From: Cytophagales bacterium
Lineage (GTDB): Bacteria > Bacteroidota > Bacteroidia > Cytophagales > Cyclobacteriaceae
Direction: 5' to 3'
DNA: 5,705 nt
NCBI GenBank assembly: GCA_003454975.1
Contig: DMST01000343.1
Span: 11,458 to 17,162 of the forward strand
Shown here: positions 1-5,588 of the stretch, one piece after another
Layout of the letters: every line of letters starts with the position of its first letter
Position numbering within the stretch: position 1 is the first letter of the stretch
The notes under the pieces: model-generated
What the model was told of the DNA's origin: nothing
The model's input: the letters and a program-made list of their open reading frames with translations, nothing else
The model's database searches: none
Made by a program: the position numbers and the translations under genes

Positions 1-355
1 CGGAGTTGTAGTGCACCTTTACGTCGTCCATGCTATGGCCTGAGAGGTTCTCGATGCCGCTCTTCAGAGTATCTGGTAGACCGGTTTGGTTGGGCGACTT
101 AGTGTTTGAGGCTGCTTGCCTTTGGATAGGGGTAGGATCTTGTACTCCTACCGACTTATTGGCCAACTGCTGCAGTGCTTGCAGCTGCTTTACCCGGGGG
201 CTGTTGTTGGCCACGGCTTGCAGTTTGCGCTGTACCGCTGCTTCAGGCCGATTGTTTACTAATTTGGCCTCACTGTTTTGGTCAGACTTTACCTGATCAA
301 CCAAGGTACGCCGGTTGGGGAGTGATTCTTCTGAGGCAGGTGATCGGGTGGACAT
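1..355 (-). CDS. DUF4157 (eCIS core) protein, N-terminal part, runs off the left edge
   Basis: This partial gene enters from the left edge; only the first 118 codons are visible. The ATG at 353-355 is fixed by an in-frame TAA five codons upstream (371-373). The visible protein opens with a hydrophilic stretch (residues 1-34). It continues with NNRPEAAVQRKL (34-45), NNSPRVKQLQAL (50-61) and a PIQR motif (76-79), then enters the DUF4157 domain at LPDTLKSGIENLSGHSMDD (93-111) and VHYNS (114-118). From residue 35 on, 59 of 84 positions match the 596-aa protein encoded upstream, with one single-codon gap, so the two are tandem paralogues. The HExxH motif and any C-terminal effector domain lie outside the window. 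DUF4157 proteins are candidate cargo of extracellular contractile injection systems; that role is inferred here. There is no signal peptide. The family call is secure; the biochemical activity is unknown. Confidence 0.85.
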   Translation of the reverse strand, partial: MSTRSPASEESLPNRRTLVDQVKSDQNSEAKLVNNRPEAAVQRKLQAVANNSPRVKQLQALQQLANKSVGVQDPTPIQRQAASNTKSPNQTGLPDTLKSGIENLSGHSMDDVKVHYNS

Positions 356-370
356 GAATAACGGTTTGGT

Positions 371-503
371 TTAATGTGTAAAAACTATGTTGGTTCCCCC
401 AGCTTTCATACCATTCTTAGCATCAGTCAAGGACTGAGCGTGTTTTCTGCAAGGTGTCAATACGTAGTTCAACCAGCCGTTTTTCCATAATTGATGTAAT
501 CAC
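371..503 (-). pseudogene. Possible frameshifted small gene between the two DUF4157 genes
   Basis: The 196 bases between the two DUF4157 genes contain coding-like sequence on the same strand. After the TAG of the 596-aa gene, the same frame stays open for 42 codons and stops at TGA 423-425. It includes a GTG (501-503) and an ATG (486-488), the latter beginning MEKRLVELRIDTLQK. If one base is skipped in the AAAA run (TTTT on the plus strand, 443-446), the reading continues as HAQSLTDAKNGMKAGGTN and ends at TAA 371-373, 15 bases before the next gene's ATG. The composite of about 44 residues from the GTG looks like an amphipathic, protein-like C-terminus followed by operon-like spacing. I do not recognise a family. 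Alternatives are a decayed C-terminal extension of the 596-aa protein, a sequencing error in a real small gene, or chance: 42 open codons alone is not significant. Confidence 0.3.
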
Positions 504-551
504 CGCTAATTCAGGCCCCTTCTTGTCAGATCTGAGGTCAGATAGAAGCCT

Positions 552-2342
552 CTAAAAGAACTCCGCTTTTATGAGTGCATTGGCAAAAATCATAATATTT
601 TCAGTTAGCTCAGGCCACAGTGGATAGGGTACCGACTTTGTCATTTCTCTAAATTCAATTGGAACCAGCGGCATATCGTATTTCTCATCTGCTTCGTCCA
701 AAGCATCAAATTCACCCATACTTTCCGAGCCTTCCATTATCCCTTCTACGGAGAAAAAATCACCTATACGCGATAGCAAATCAAAGCCTGAAGTCATACT
801 CGTTACCCACTCTTCAATGGTAGGGCCAGCCTTGTCTTTTATTGCTCCTTTCACTCCAAACACCCTACTATTGGCCTGTAAATCTGCAGCCAGGGCCACA
901 TTGGCGGGAGTTAAGAAGGGCTTTACTGATTCGGGCAGTGCATTAAATAAAGCCGTGAAATTCACTCGACTCATCATGGGGGCCATTACTTTGACGTAGC
1001 TGTAGGAACTTCTGCCCGGTACATTGGCCGTGCGAATATAGCTGGCCGCCAAGCCTATAATTCCCTCTAGTTTTCGCCAGGCCATCTCTGGGATATCAGG
1101 ATGCGTTTGCCGCAGATGATTTACCAATACTACGGTGGCATCGTGCGCAGAAACCAACGTGGGCTCACGTTCTTGTGCTGCCCCCAACTTGACTTGCTTT
1201 TGCCCCATGCCCGTACCCAGCGTGTATTCCTTAGCCGCTACCAGATGTAGCGAGGAGATTATTTTCTCCATAGGGATGCCTACCGTAGTTTGTGGGGCGG
1301 CAGTAAGGGCACTCGCGGGTCCTAATGCAAAATAATTGGCAATAAGCTGGCCTTGGTTGGCATCCATCAAGGCGAGGTTACGGGTTTGGTTGTCTAATAG
1401 GATGCCTTCCCGTATATGCTGGTCATCAGGATGATCAAATTGATCAGCCTGCTCTTGCTTTTCTACGGGGATGACATAGGGTAACTGGGCCATACCGTGG
1501 GCCCAAGCCACCAGATTTAGCATGGTCTGATGCAAAGGACCATAATTAGAAAAAGGGTCGGTAATAAACTCCAAATCTCCCTGATCGCATTCTATTTTCC
1601 ATCCTGTCGCCTCAAATAAGGCGGTTTTTAGCGGTGGCGCATCTCCCTGAGAATTACGAAGGGCAATATTGGTTTGAAATTCGAAGCCTACTCTCCGCTG
1701 AATGGCCTGATGGGTATTTCCAATTCCCGAAGCAGATTTTAACGTTTTGGCGTGCACGGGTGTGGTGGCACTAAGAGCCCTTTCTCCCATCACATCGGCT
1801 TCGCGTTCCAGGCCTGCATCATCGTTGAGCGATACCCCACCTTTCATCTGCCGGGAAGCTTGCACGCGGCCTTGCTTCTGCTGCACCACGTGCCAGGCCT
1901 CGTGGGGTAGGTGCTTCTCCTGGCCGGGCCCCAGGTGTATGTCCGTCCCTTGAGCGTAGGCATGGGCATTGAGCTGTGCGGGTTGGGCCGAGTTGTAGTG
2001 CACCGTTACGTCGTCCATGCTATGGCCCGAGAGGTTCTCTATCCCGCTCTTTAGGGTGTCCGGTAGGGCCGTGTGGTTGGCCAGTGTAGCCTTGGCGGTC
2101 GCTTCTTTCTGGATAGGGGCAGTTTTGCCTGCCACCGCCCGGTTTGCCATCCGCTGAATGGCTTGCAACTGCTTTACTCGGGGGCTGTTGTTGGCCGCCG
2201 CATGCAGCTTGCGCTGTACTGCCGCCTCTGGCCGATTGTCCTTTTGGGGTTTTTGGGCACGCCCTACCGTCTCACCCCGCCTTTGAAGGGGAGAAAAATT
2301 GGGCTCGGCTTTTGCCTCTGGCGCAGGGGTAGTTTTGGCCAT
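552..2342 (-). CDS. DUF4157 (eCIS core) protein with amidoligase-like C-terminal domain, putative toxin/effector
   Basis: A complete 596-aa protein with no signal peptide. Residues 1-94 are polar and low in complexity, with AVQRK, AIQRM and PIQKE motifs. Residues 95-190 form the DUF4157 domain: LPDTLKSGIENLSGHSMDD (94-112), AYAQGTDIHLGPG (128-140) and HEAWHVVQQKQGRV (147-160). H147, E148 and H151, with E181 of LEREAD as a likely third ligand, give a metallopeptidase-like zinc site. An IQRR motif (214-217) leads straight into the C-terminal domain: VGFEFQT (218-224), WKIECDQGDLEFITDP (248-263), PQTTVGIPMEKI (350-361) and an acidic segment (539-556). The spaced E221 and E258 and the later PQTTVG strand resemble GS/GCS-fold carboxylate-amine ligases. 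That is my inference and needs profile searching. The family is linked to contractile-injection cargo, but no such machinery is in the window. A gene for a paralogue follows downstream, probably in the same transcript. Upstream AAAGGA lies 13 bases from the ATG, too far to be a convincing ribosome binding site. Confidence 0.9.
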   Translation of the reverse strand: MAKTTPAPEAKAEPNFSPLQRRGETVGRAQKPQKDNRPEAAVQRKLHAAANNSPRVKQLQAIQRMANRAVAGKTAPIQKEATAKATLANHTALPDTLKSGIENLSGHSMDDVTVHYNSAQPAQLNAHAYAQGTDIHLGPGQEKHLPHEAWHVVQQKQGRVQASRQMKGGVSLNDDAGLEREADVMGERALSATTPVHAKTLKSASGIGNTHQAIQRRVGFEFQTNIALRNSQGDAPPLKTALFEATGWKIECDQGDLEFITDPFSNYGPLHQTMLNLVAWAHGMAQLPYVIPVEKQEQADQFDHPDDQHIREGILLDNQTRNLALMDANQGQLIANYFALGPASALTAAPQTTVGIPMEKIISSLHLVAAKEYTLGTGMGQKQVKLGAAQEREPTLVSAHDATVVLVNHLRQTHPDIPEMAWRKLEGIIGLAASYIRTANVPGRSSYSYVKVMAPMMSRVNFTALFNALPESVKPFLTPANVALAADLQANSRVFGVKGAIKDKAGPTIEEWVTSMTSGFDLLSRIGDFFSVEGIMEGSESMGEFDALDEADEKYDMPLVPIEFREMTKSVPYPLWPELTENIMIFANALIKAEFF

Positions 2343-2464
2343 GATGAATCGATCATCCTTTTATACCCAAAAACAGAATTTGTTACCCACTGCACTCCTA
2401 TATTCTTGGAAATGATCAATCCACTAGTGAATAAACCGGCCTTTTTCTTAGTTGCATCACATAC

Positions 2465-2496
2465 CAAAGGGTAGCAGTTCTTTTACCAGTCCTCAA
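2465..2496 (-). promoter_or_regulatory. Weak candidate Bacteroidota-type promoter for the DUF4157 gene
   Basis: On the minus strand a TTG (plus 2494-2496) is followed after exactly 20 bases by TACCCTTTG (plus 2465-2473). This resembles the Bacteroidota -33/-7 pattern TTG...TAnnTTTG but has one extra base inside the -7 element. The predicted start would leave a leader of about 115 bases before the ATG at 2342. The element sits downstream of the SGNH hydrolase stop, so the DUF4157 genes may have their own promoter rather than depend on read-through. The extra base makes the call weak. Confidence 0.25.
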
Positions 2497-2563
2497 CCCC
2501 TCACAAAAGGCACAGGAGGATAGACAAACGCTTACCAGCTACTTGCAAGGGCTGCGGAAATGC

Positions 2564-3307
2564 CTATTGCTGTAGCACTCCCTCCAGTACGGTGTAATAG
2601 CGCTCAGCTACCAGGGTCGCCCCAGCCTCATTGTAGTGTACGTCATCCGCCAGGTGGGTATCGTTGAAGCCGGTAAACATATCTACCGTCAGAACTTGCG
2701 ACGTGGCTGTGGTTTGGACGGCCGCCATATTGAGGACCTCTTGGTTCATTTGGCTCATAAAAGAGGTTAGCTCAGTCGTCATCGCTTCCTCCATAGCCGG
2801 AGCCATTTGCTCAATGATGATGGTCACATTGGGGTTATTCGCCTGTAGCACGTCTATGATGGCATTGACATTGTCCACCGCATCCTCGAAGGAGCTGTTC
2901 TCTAAGCCATCGTTGCCTCCGGGCGAGCTCAGCAGCACAATGTCTGGCGAACCAGCAGCATCTAGCCACCCGGGCAGGCCTTCCAGAATCTGCCCCGAAG
3001 TAGCCCCACCGTACCCACTGTGCCAGCCATCAAAAGTCTGACCGGCATAGCTAGGATAGCTAGCATCATCATAGTTGGCACCGATAAAGTCGAAGTCCCA
3101 ACCACCATCTACCAATAGCTTCCAGAGCTCGTAGCGATAGCTTTCGAAGGCAGGTCGGGCCCCTTCTACCCGTGATGCGCCCAAGGGCATAATCACGTTG
3201 GCAGACGTACTGGGGGGCGGAGGCTCTATTCCAGGGTCGCAAGCCGTAAACAGCAACCAGAAGGGTAGAAGCAGGGCAAAAGTGTATTTCCGTGACATGT
3301 TCTTCAT
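2564..3307 (-). CDS. SGNH/GDSL-family hydrolase, predicted lipoprotein
   Basis: A 247-aa protein with a lipoprotein signal: the KNMSRKY n-region, a hydrophobic core (residues 9-20) and a lipobox ending FTAC with C23, followed by a proline-rich linker (29-33). The SGNH blocks occur in order: IMPLGASRVEG (39-49) with nucleophile S45, GYGGATSG (98-105) for the block II glycine, GGNDG (130-134) with N132, and DDVHYNEAGA (221-230) with D221 and H224. The stretch ESYRYELWKLL, then FDFIGANY, resembles carbohydrate esterase family 3 acetylxylan esterases. The likely activity is therefore ester hydrolysis, perhaps deacetylation of a polysaccharide, at the cell envelope; the substrate is unknown. The usual GDS is GAS here, so the conserved Asp after Gly is missing while the catalytic Ser, Asn, Asp and His remain. 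Met4 is an alternative start. The gene is divergent from the PhoX-family gene and upstream of the DUF4157 pair. Confidence 0.88.
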   Translation of the reverse strand: MKNMSRKYTFALLLPFWLLFTACDPGIEPPPPSTSANVIMPLGASRVEGARPAFESYRYELWKLLVDGGWDFDFIGANYDDASYPSYAGQTFDGWHSGYGGATSGQILEGLPGWLDAAGSPDIVLLSSPGGNDGLENSSFEDAVDNVNAIIDVLQANNPNVTIIIEQMAPAMEEAMTTELTSFMSQMNQEVLNMAAVQTTATSQVLTVDMFTGFNDTHLADDVHYNEAGATLVAERYYTVLEGVLQQ

Positions 3308-3352
3308 TTTGGTGGTGGATATGATGTAGATACAAGATGACCTGGAAGATAC

Positions 3353-3365
3353 CCTACCGGGTAGG
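3353..3365. repeat. 13-base inverted repeat at the SGNH gene's predicted transcription start
   Basis: CCTACC, a central G, then GGTAGG form a perfect 6-base inverted repeat with a one-base centre. It lies directly downstream of, and touching, the candidate -7 element of the SGNH gene, across its expected transcription start near 3358. This is a position where a repressor could act. The regulator is unknown and the repeat is short. Confidence 0.4.
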
Positions 3366-3395
3366 TAAACTAAATGTGGAGGTAAGCATGGGCAA
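3365..3395 (-). promoter_or_regulatory. Candidate promoter of the SGNH hydrolase gene
   Basis: On the minus strand, TTG (plus 3393-3395), 20 bases, then TAGTTTAC (plus 3365-3372). The spacing fits the Bacteroidota -33/-7 arrangement; the -7 matches TAnnTT but not the final TG. The predicted leader is about 50 bases. The same TTG-N20-TAGTTT pattern appears on the other strand before the divergent PhoX-family gene, which slightly raises confidence in both. Confidence 0.35.
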
Positions 3396-3550
3396 TATCT
3401 ACAAGGAATGACAAGGTTTATGAAGCCGAAACCGATTATCCTTTTGCTTGGAAAGAACCATTATTGAAAAGGAGGGATGGTAGAACCAATTAGACCTCAA
3501 GAACTGGGCCCAGCTTGCCGGCATGTCATGATCAATGCATTAGAATAGGG

Positions 3551-3560
3551 GGGTATACCC
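3551..3560. repeat. 10-base perfect palindrome GGGTATACCC
   Basis: A perfect palindrome in the middle of the divergent intergenic region, preceded by further G residues that do not extend it. It lies about 50 bases upstream of the candidate -33 element of the PhoX-family gene, a plausible place for an activator site. Short palindromes like this also arise by chance. Confidence 0.25.
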
Positions 3561-3609
3561 TTACTCCTGATCCTTAATCATTTCCAGACGATATCCGTAC
3601 ACGCACTGC

Positions 3610-3640
3610 TTGTGAATGCAATACAGTTGCAATAGTTTCA
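3610..3640 (+). promoter_or_regulatory. Candidate promoter of the PhoX-family gene
   Basis: TTG (3610-3612), 20 bases, then TAGTTTCA (3633-3640). The arrangement fits the Bacteroidota promoter pattern, though the -7 lacks the final TG. The predicted leader is about 43 bases before the ATG at 3690. No clear Shine-Dalgarno sequence precedes that ATG, as is usual in Bacteroidota. Confidence 0.35.
3617..3634 (+). promoter_or_regulatory. 7-4-7 direct repeat TGCAATA-CAGT-TGCAATA
   Basis: Two identical copies of TGCAATA (3617-3623 and 3628-3634) separated by four bases give an 11-base period. That is the geometry of binding sites for OmpR/PhoB-type response regulators, including the classical Pho box, though the bases differ from the E. 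coli consensus. The repeat lies within the spacer and -7 of the candidate promoter, so repression is as likely as activation. The neighbouring gene is of a phosphatase family, which makes the geometry suggestive, not proven. Confidence 0.35.
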
Positions 3641-3689
3641 CGCCGATAATTGAGACCTGCATACTTCTAAAAAACTGAGTACGAACATC

Positions 3690-5372
3690 ATGGAGCAAAA
3701 CCGCCGTCAGTTCATCACCTTCCTGGGCAAGGCCAGCTTGGGTGCCGCCCTTCTTCCTCCCTTTTTAACCAGCTGTGGCAATACCACCACCCCCGCACAA
3801 TCCCTTACCCAGGCTACGGAAGCAACCCTCCAGCGGCTAAAGGATTTTGTGTTGGAGGCTATGGCTGCTACTGACAAAGACGATCTCGTATTGGCCAATG
3901 GACTAGACTACCACGTGGTGGTAAAATGGGGCGATGCCCTGAGTGATCAAGACCAGTTTGGATTTAATAATGACTTCACCTGCTTCATCCCATTGGATGA
4001 AAGCAACCCTAAAGACGGTCTCCTGTGGGTAAACCACGAGTACATTCATCCGTTGTTTGTTTCCGATTTTGATTTTCGAGCTCATGATGATCCCTGGGAG
4101 CACCGCACCGTTGAGCATGTAGACCGGGAGATGTACCACGTGGGCGGCAGCATTGTGCGCATCCGTGAGGAAAACGGCACCTGGCAAGTAGTACCCAATG
4201 ACCCACACAACCGGCGGCTTACGGCAAAAACCCCCATTGCACTCAACTGGGACCATCCCGTTGCAGGCCAGTCTACCGTTATTGGTACACACAGCAACTG
4301 TTCGGGGGGGATTACCCCGTGGAATACCTTCCTCACCTGCGAGGAGAATTATGATCAGTTCTTTGGGGAAACGGTGTACAATGAGGCCAACGAGCCTAGC
4401 CACCGGCTTAGTAGCTACCGTTGGGAAACGTTTTACCCGTACCCACCCGATCACTACGGCTGGGTGGTAGAGGTAGACCCTAAAACCGGGGCCGCCCAAA
4501 AGCATGTAGCCCTGGGTCGATTTGCGCACGAGTGTTGTACGGTGTACGAATTGGAAGACAAGCGTGTAGTGGCCTACTCGGGTGACGATGCCAACGACGA
4601 GTTTCTGTACAAGTTCATCTCCTCACAGCCGAGCTCGCTCAAAGAGGGCATCTTGTATGTGGCCGATACCGTTAATGGCCAGTGGATCTCCTTAGATTGG
4701 GAGGCCCAGCCACTATTGCAGGAGAAGTTCAAGGACCAGACGGAGGTATTGGTTCGGGTGCGCGAGGCGGCTCGTATGCTGGGAGCCACAGAACTGAACC
4801 GCCCCGAAGACATCGAAATTGATCCCGTGACGGGTAACATCCTGGTATCACTCACCAACAACAAGCCAAAGGGAGACTTGCACGGCTCTATCCTGAAGAT
4901 TGAAGAAACCGATGGGGCCTTTGATGCGCTCACCTTTCAGGCTTCTACGTACTATGCAGGAGGGGAGGAGAGTGGCTTTTCTTGCCCGGACAACCTGGCC
5001 TTCGATATGTCGGGCAACCTCTGGATCACCACGGATATGTCAGGTAGTGCCATGAACGAAGGGGACGGCCCCTACATGCCCTTTAAGAACAACAGCCTGT
5101 TTGTGATTCCTCGCTACGGAGCCGACGCCGGCAAGGTGATCCGTGTGGTCTCTGCGCCACGCGATGCCGAACTCACCGGCCCTTGGTTTTCACCCGACGG
5201 CAAGACTCTGTTCCTAAGCGTGCAGCATCCCGGTGAGCAAACCAGGGACTTAACCGAGCCCACCAGTACCTGGCCCTTTGACACTGACGGCATCCCCAAA
5301 CCCGCCGTGGTGGCCATTCAGGGAGATTTGATAGAAAAAATGAATCTACTGCGTCAGCTAGAGGAGGCATAA
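3690..5372 (+). CDS. PhoX-family (DUF839) protein, predicted Tat-exported lipoprotein
   Basis: A 560-aa protein, a normal length for the family. The N-terminus has the twin-arginine motif NRRQFI (residues 4-9), a hydrophobic core (16-26) and a lipobox LTSC with C29, so it is probably exported folded by Tat and lipid-anchored. Family motifs appear in order: VNHEY (114-118), NCSGGITPWNTFLTCEENY (203-221), GWVVEVDP (257-264), LGRFAHECC (275-283), SGDDANDEFLYKF (297-309), RPEDIEIDP (371-379), DNLAFDMSGNLWIT (434-447) and GPWFSPDGKTLFLSVQHPGE (497-516). In characterised PhoX, a metal-dependent alkaline phosphatase with iron and calcium, a Cys and several Glu bind metal; C204, E218 and E281 are natural candidates here, pending alignment. 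The likely role is phosphate release from phosphomonoesters outside the cytoplasm, although many DUF839 proteins are untested. I leave the symbol blank because orthology to phoX is not shown. The ATG is in frame directly before the signal. Confidence 0.9.
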   Translation: MEQNRRQFITFLGKASLGAALLPPFLTSCGNTTTPAQSLTQATEATLQRLKDFVLEAMAATDKDDLVLANGLDYHVVVKWGDALSDQDQFGFNNDFTCFIPLDESNPKDGLLWVNHEYIHPLFVSDFDFRAHDDPWEHRTVEHVDREMYHVGGSIVRIREENGTWQVVPNDPHNRRLTAKTPIALNWDHPVAGQSTVIGTHSNCSGGITPWNTFLTCEENYDQFFGETVYNEANEPSHRLSSYRWETFYPYPPDHYGWVVEVDPKTGAAQKHVALGRFAHECCTVYELEDKRVVAYSGDDANDEFLYKFISSQPSSLKEGILYVADTVNGQWISLDWEAQPLLQEKFKDQTEVLVRVREAARMLGATELNRPEDIEIDPVTGNILVSLTNNKPKGDLHGSILKIEETDGAFDALTFQASTYYAGGEESGFSCPDNLAFDMSGNLWITTDMSGSAMNEGDGPYMPFKNNSLFVIPRYGADAGKVIRVVSAPRDAELTGPWFSPDGKTLFLSVQHPGEQTRDLTEPTSTWPFDTDGIPKPAVVAIQGDLIEKMNLLRQLEEA

Positions 5373-5421
5373 GAGGCAAGGGCCTGGGGTTCAACCGGCT
5401 GTGCGGGTAGACACAAAAATC

Positions 5422-5441
5422 AAGCTTCTTTTCCCAAGCTT
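5422..5441. terminator. Weak hairpin downstream of the PhoX-family gene
   Basis: Two AAGCTT copies (5422-5427 and 5436-5441) can pair as a 6-base stem around an 8-base loop, about 50 bases after the stop codon. An A-rich run (5414-5418) precedes the stem, so a T run follows it on the minus strand; on the plus strand only three T residues follow. The stem is short and AT-rich, so it is at best a weak terminator. Confidence 0.2.
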
Positions 5442-5468
5442 TCGGCACAACAAACTGGTTTGAATGCC

Positions 5469-5486
5469 TCAGACTCAGATGTCTGA
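5469..5486. repeat. Inverted repeat TCAGAC-N6-GTCTGA
   Basis: A perfect 6-base inverted repeat with a 6-base centre (TCAGAT) lies about 100 bases upstream of the PadR start. No T run follows on either strand, so it is not a typical terminator. It could be a regulator site or a chance repeat. Confidence 0.25.
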
Positions 5487-5519
5487 TCGCGTACCGGTCA
5501 GGATAAATTGCTCTATTTT

Positions 5520-5581
5520 TTCTACAAATACGAATAATATTTTTGGTGGGCAGATATAATTTCTACATTTACGAATAATAT
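5520..5581 (+). promoter_or_regulatory. Paired 21-base direct repeats, probable PadR operator region
   Basis: Two 21-base copies (5520-5540 and 5561-5581) match at 19 positions and share the core TACGAATAATAT (5529-5540 and 5570-5581). Their starts are 41 bases apart, close to four helical turns, so both face the same side of the DNA. The first copy overlaps a promoter element and the second ends eight bases before the PadR start codon. PadR regulators commonly repress their own operon, so these are good candidates for autoregulatory sites. Binding is inferred. Confidence 0.6.
5538..5545 (+). promoter_or_regulatory. Bacteroidota -7 element TATTTTTG before padR-family gene
   Basis: TATTTTTG fits the TAnnTTTG consensus exactly. 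No TTG is found at the usual distance upstream; the nearest (5508-5510) is 27 bases away, too far, so the -33 element is weak or missing. Transcription would start near 5552, giving a leader of about 37 bases that contains the second direct repeat. Confidence 0.45.
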
Positions 5582-5588
5582 CAAAGCA

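Larger units (their letters stand above)
3308..3689. other. 382-base divergent intergenic region
   Basis: This non-coding stretch separates the divergent SGNH and PhoX-family genes. It holds a candidate promoter for each gene, an inverted repeat at 3353-3365, a 10-base palindrome GGGTATACCC at 3551-3560, and a 7-4-7 direct repeat at 3617-3634. The middle part (about 3400-3600) contains only very short open frames and no convincing gene, RNA gene or terminator. Confidence 0.7.

Noticed and set aside
526..535. Palindrome TCAGATCTGA after the 596-aa gene as a terminator
   Set aside because: No loop and no T run, and it lies in coding-like sequence.
2264..2467. Minus-strand 67-codon open frame with a TTG start overlapping the start of the 596-aa gene
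   Set aside because: Its second half is the DUF4157 gene's N-terminus read in another frame, and the first half is intergenic with no family resemblance.
2073..2474. Plus-strand 133-codon open frame
   Set aside because: Mostly antisense to the DUF4157 N-terminal region, cysteine- and leucine-rich as expected of a shadow frame.
3486..3530. Short frame reading LDLKNWAQLAGMS, reminiscent of the start of an AraC helix-turn-helix
   Set aside because: Only about 15 codons between stops, with no further AraC-like sequence in any frame; likely chance.
3477..3548. Plus-strand 23-codon frame beginning MVEPIRPQELG just after GGAGG
   Set aside because: Too short, the purine-rich run is only one or two bases from the ATG, and there is no recognisable product.
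3903..4529. Minus-strand 208-codon open frame
   Set aside because: It lies wholly antisense inside the PhoX-family gene, whose conserved motifs establish the real frame.
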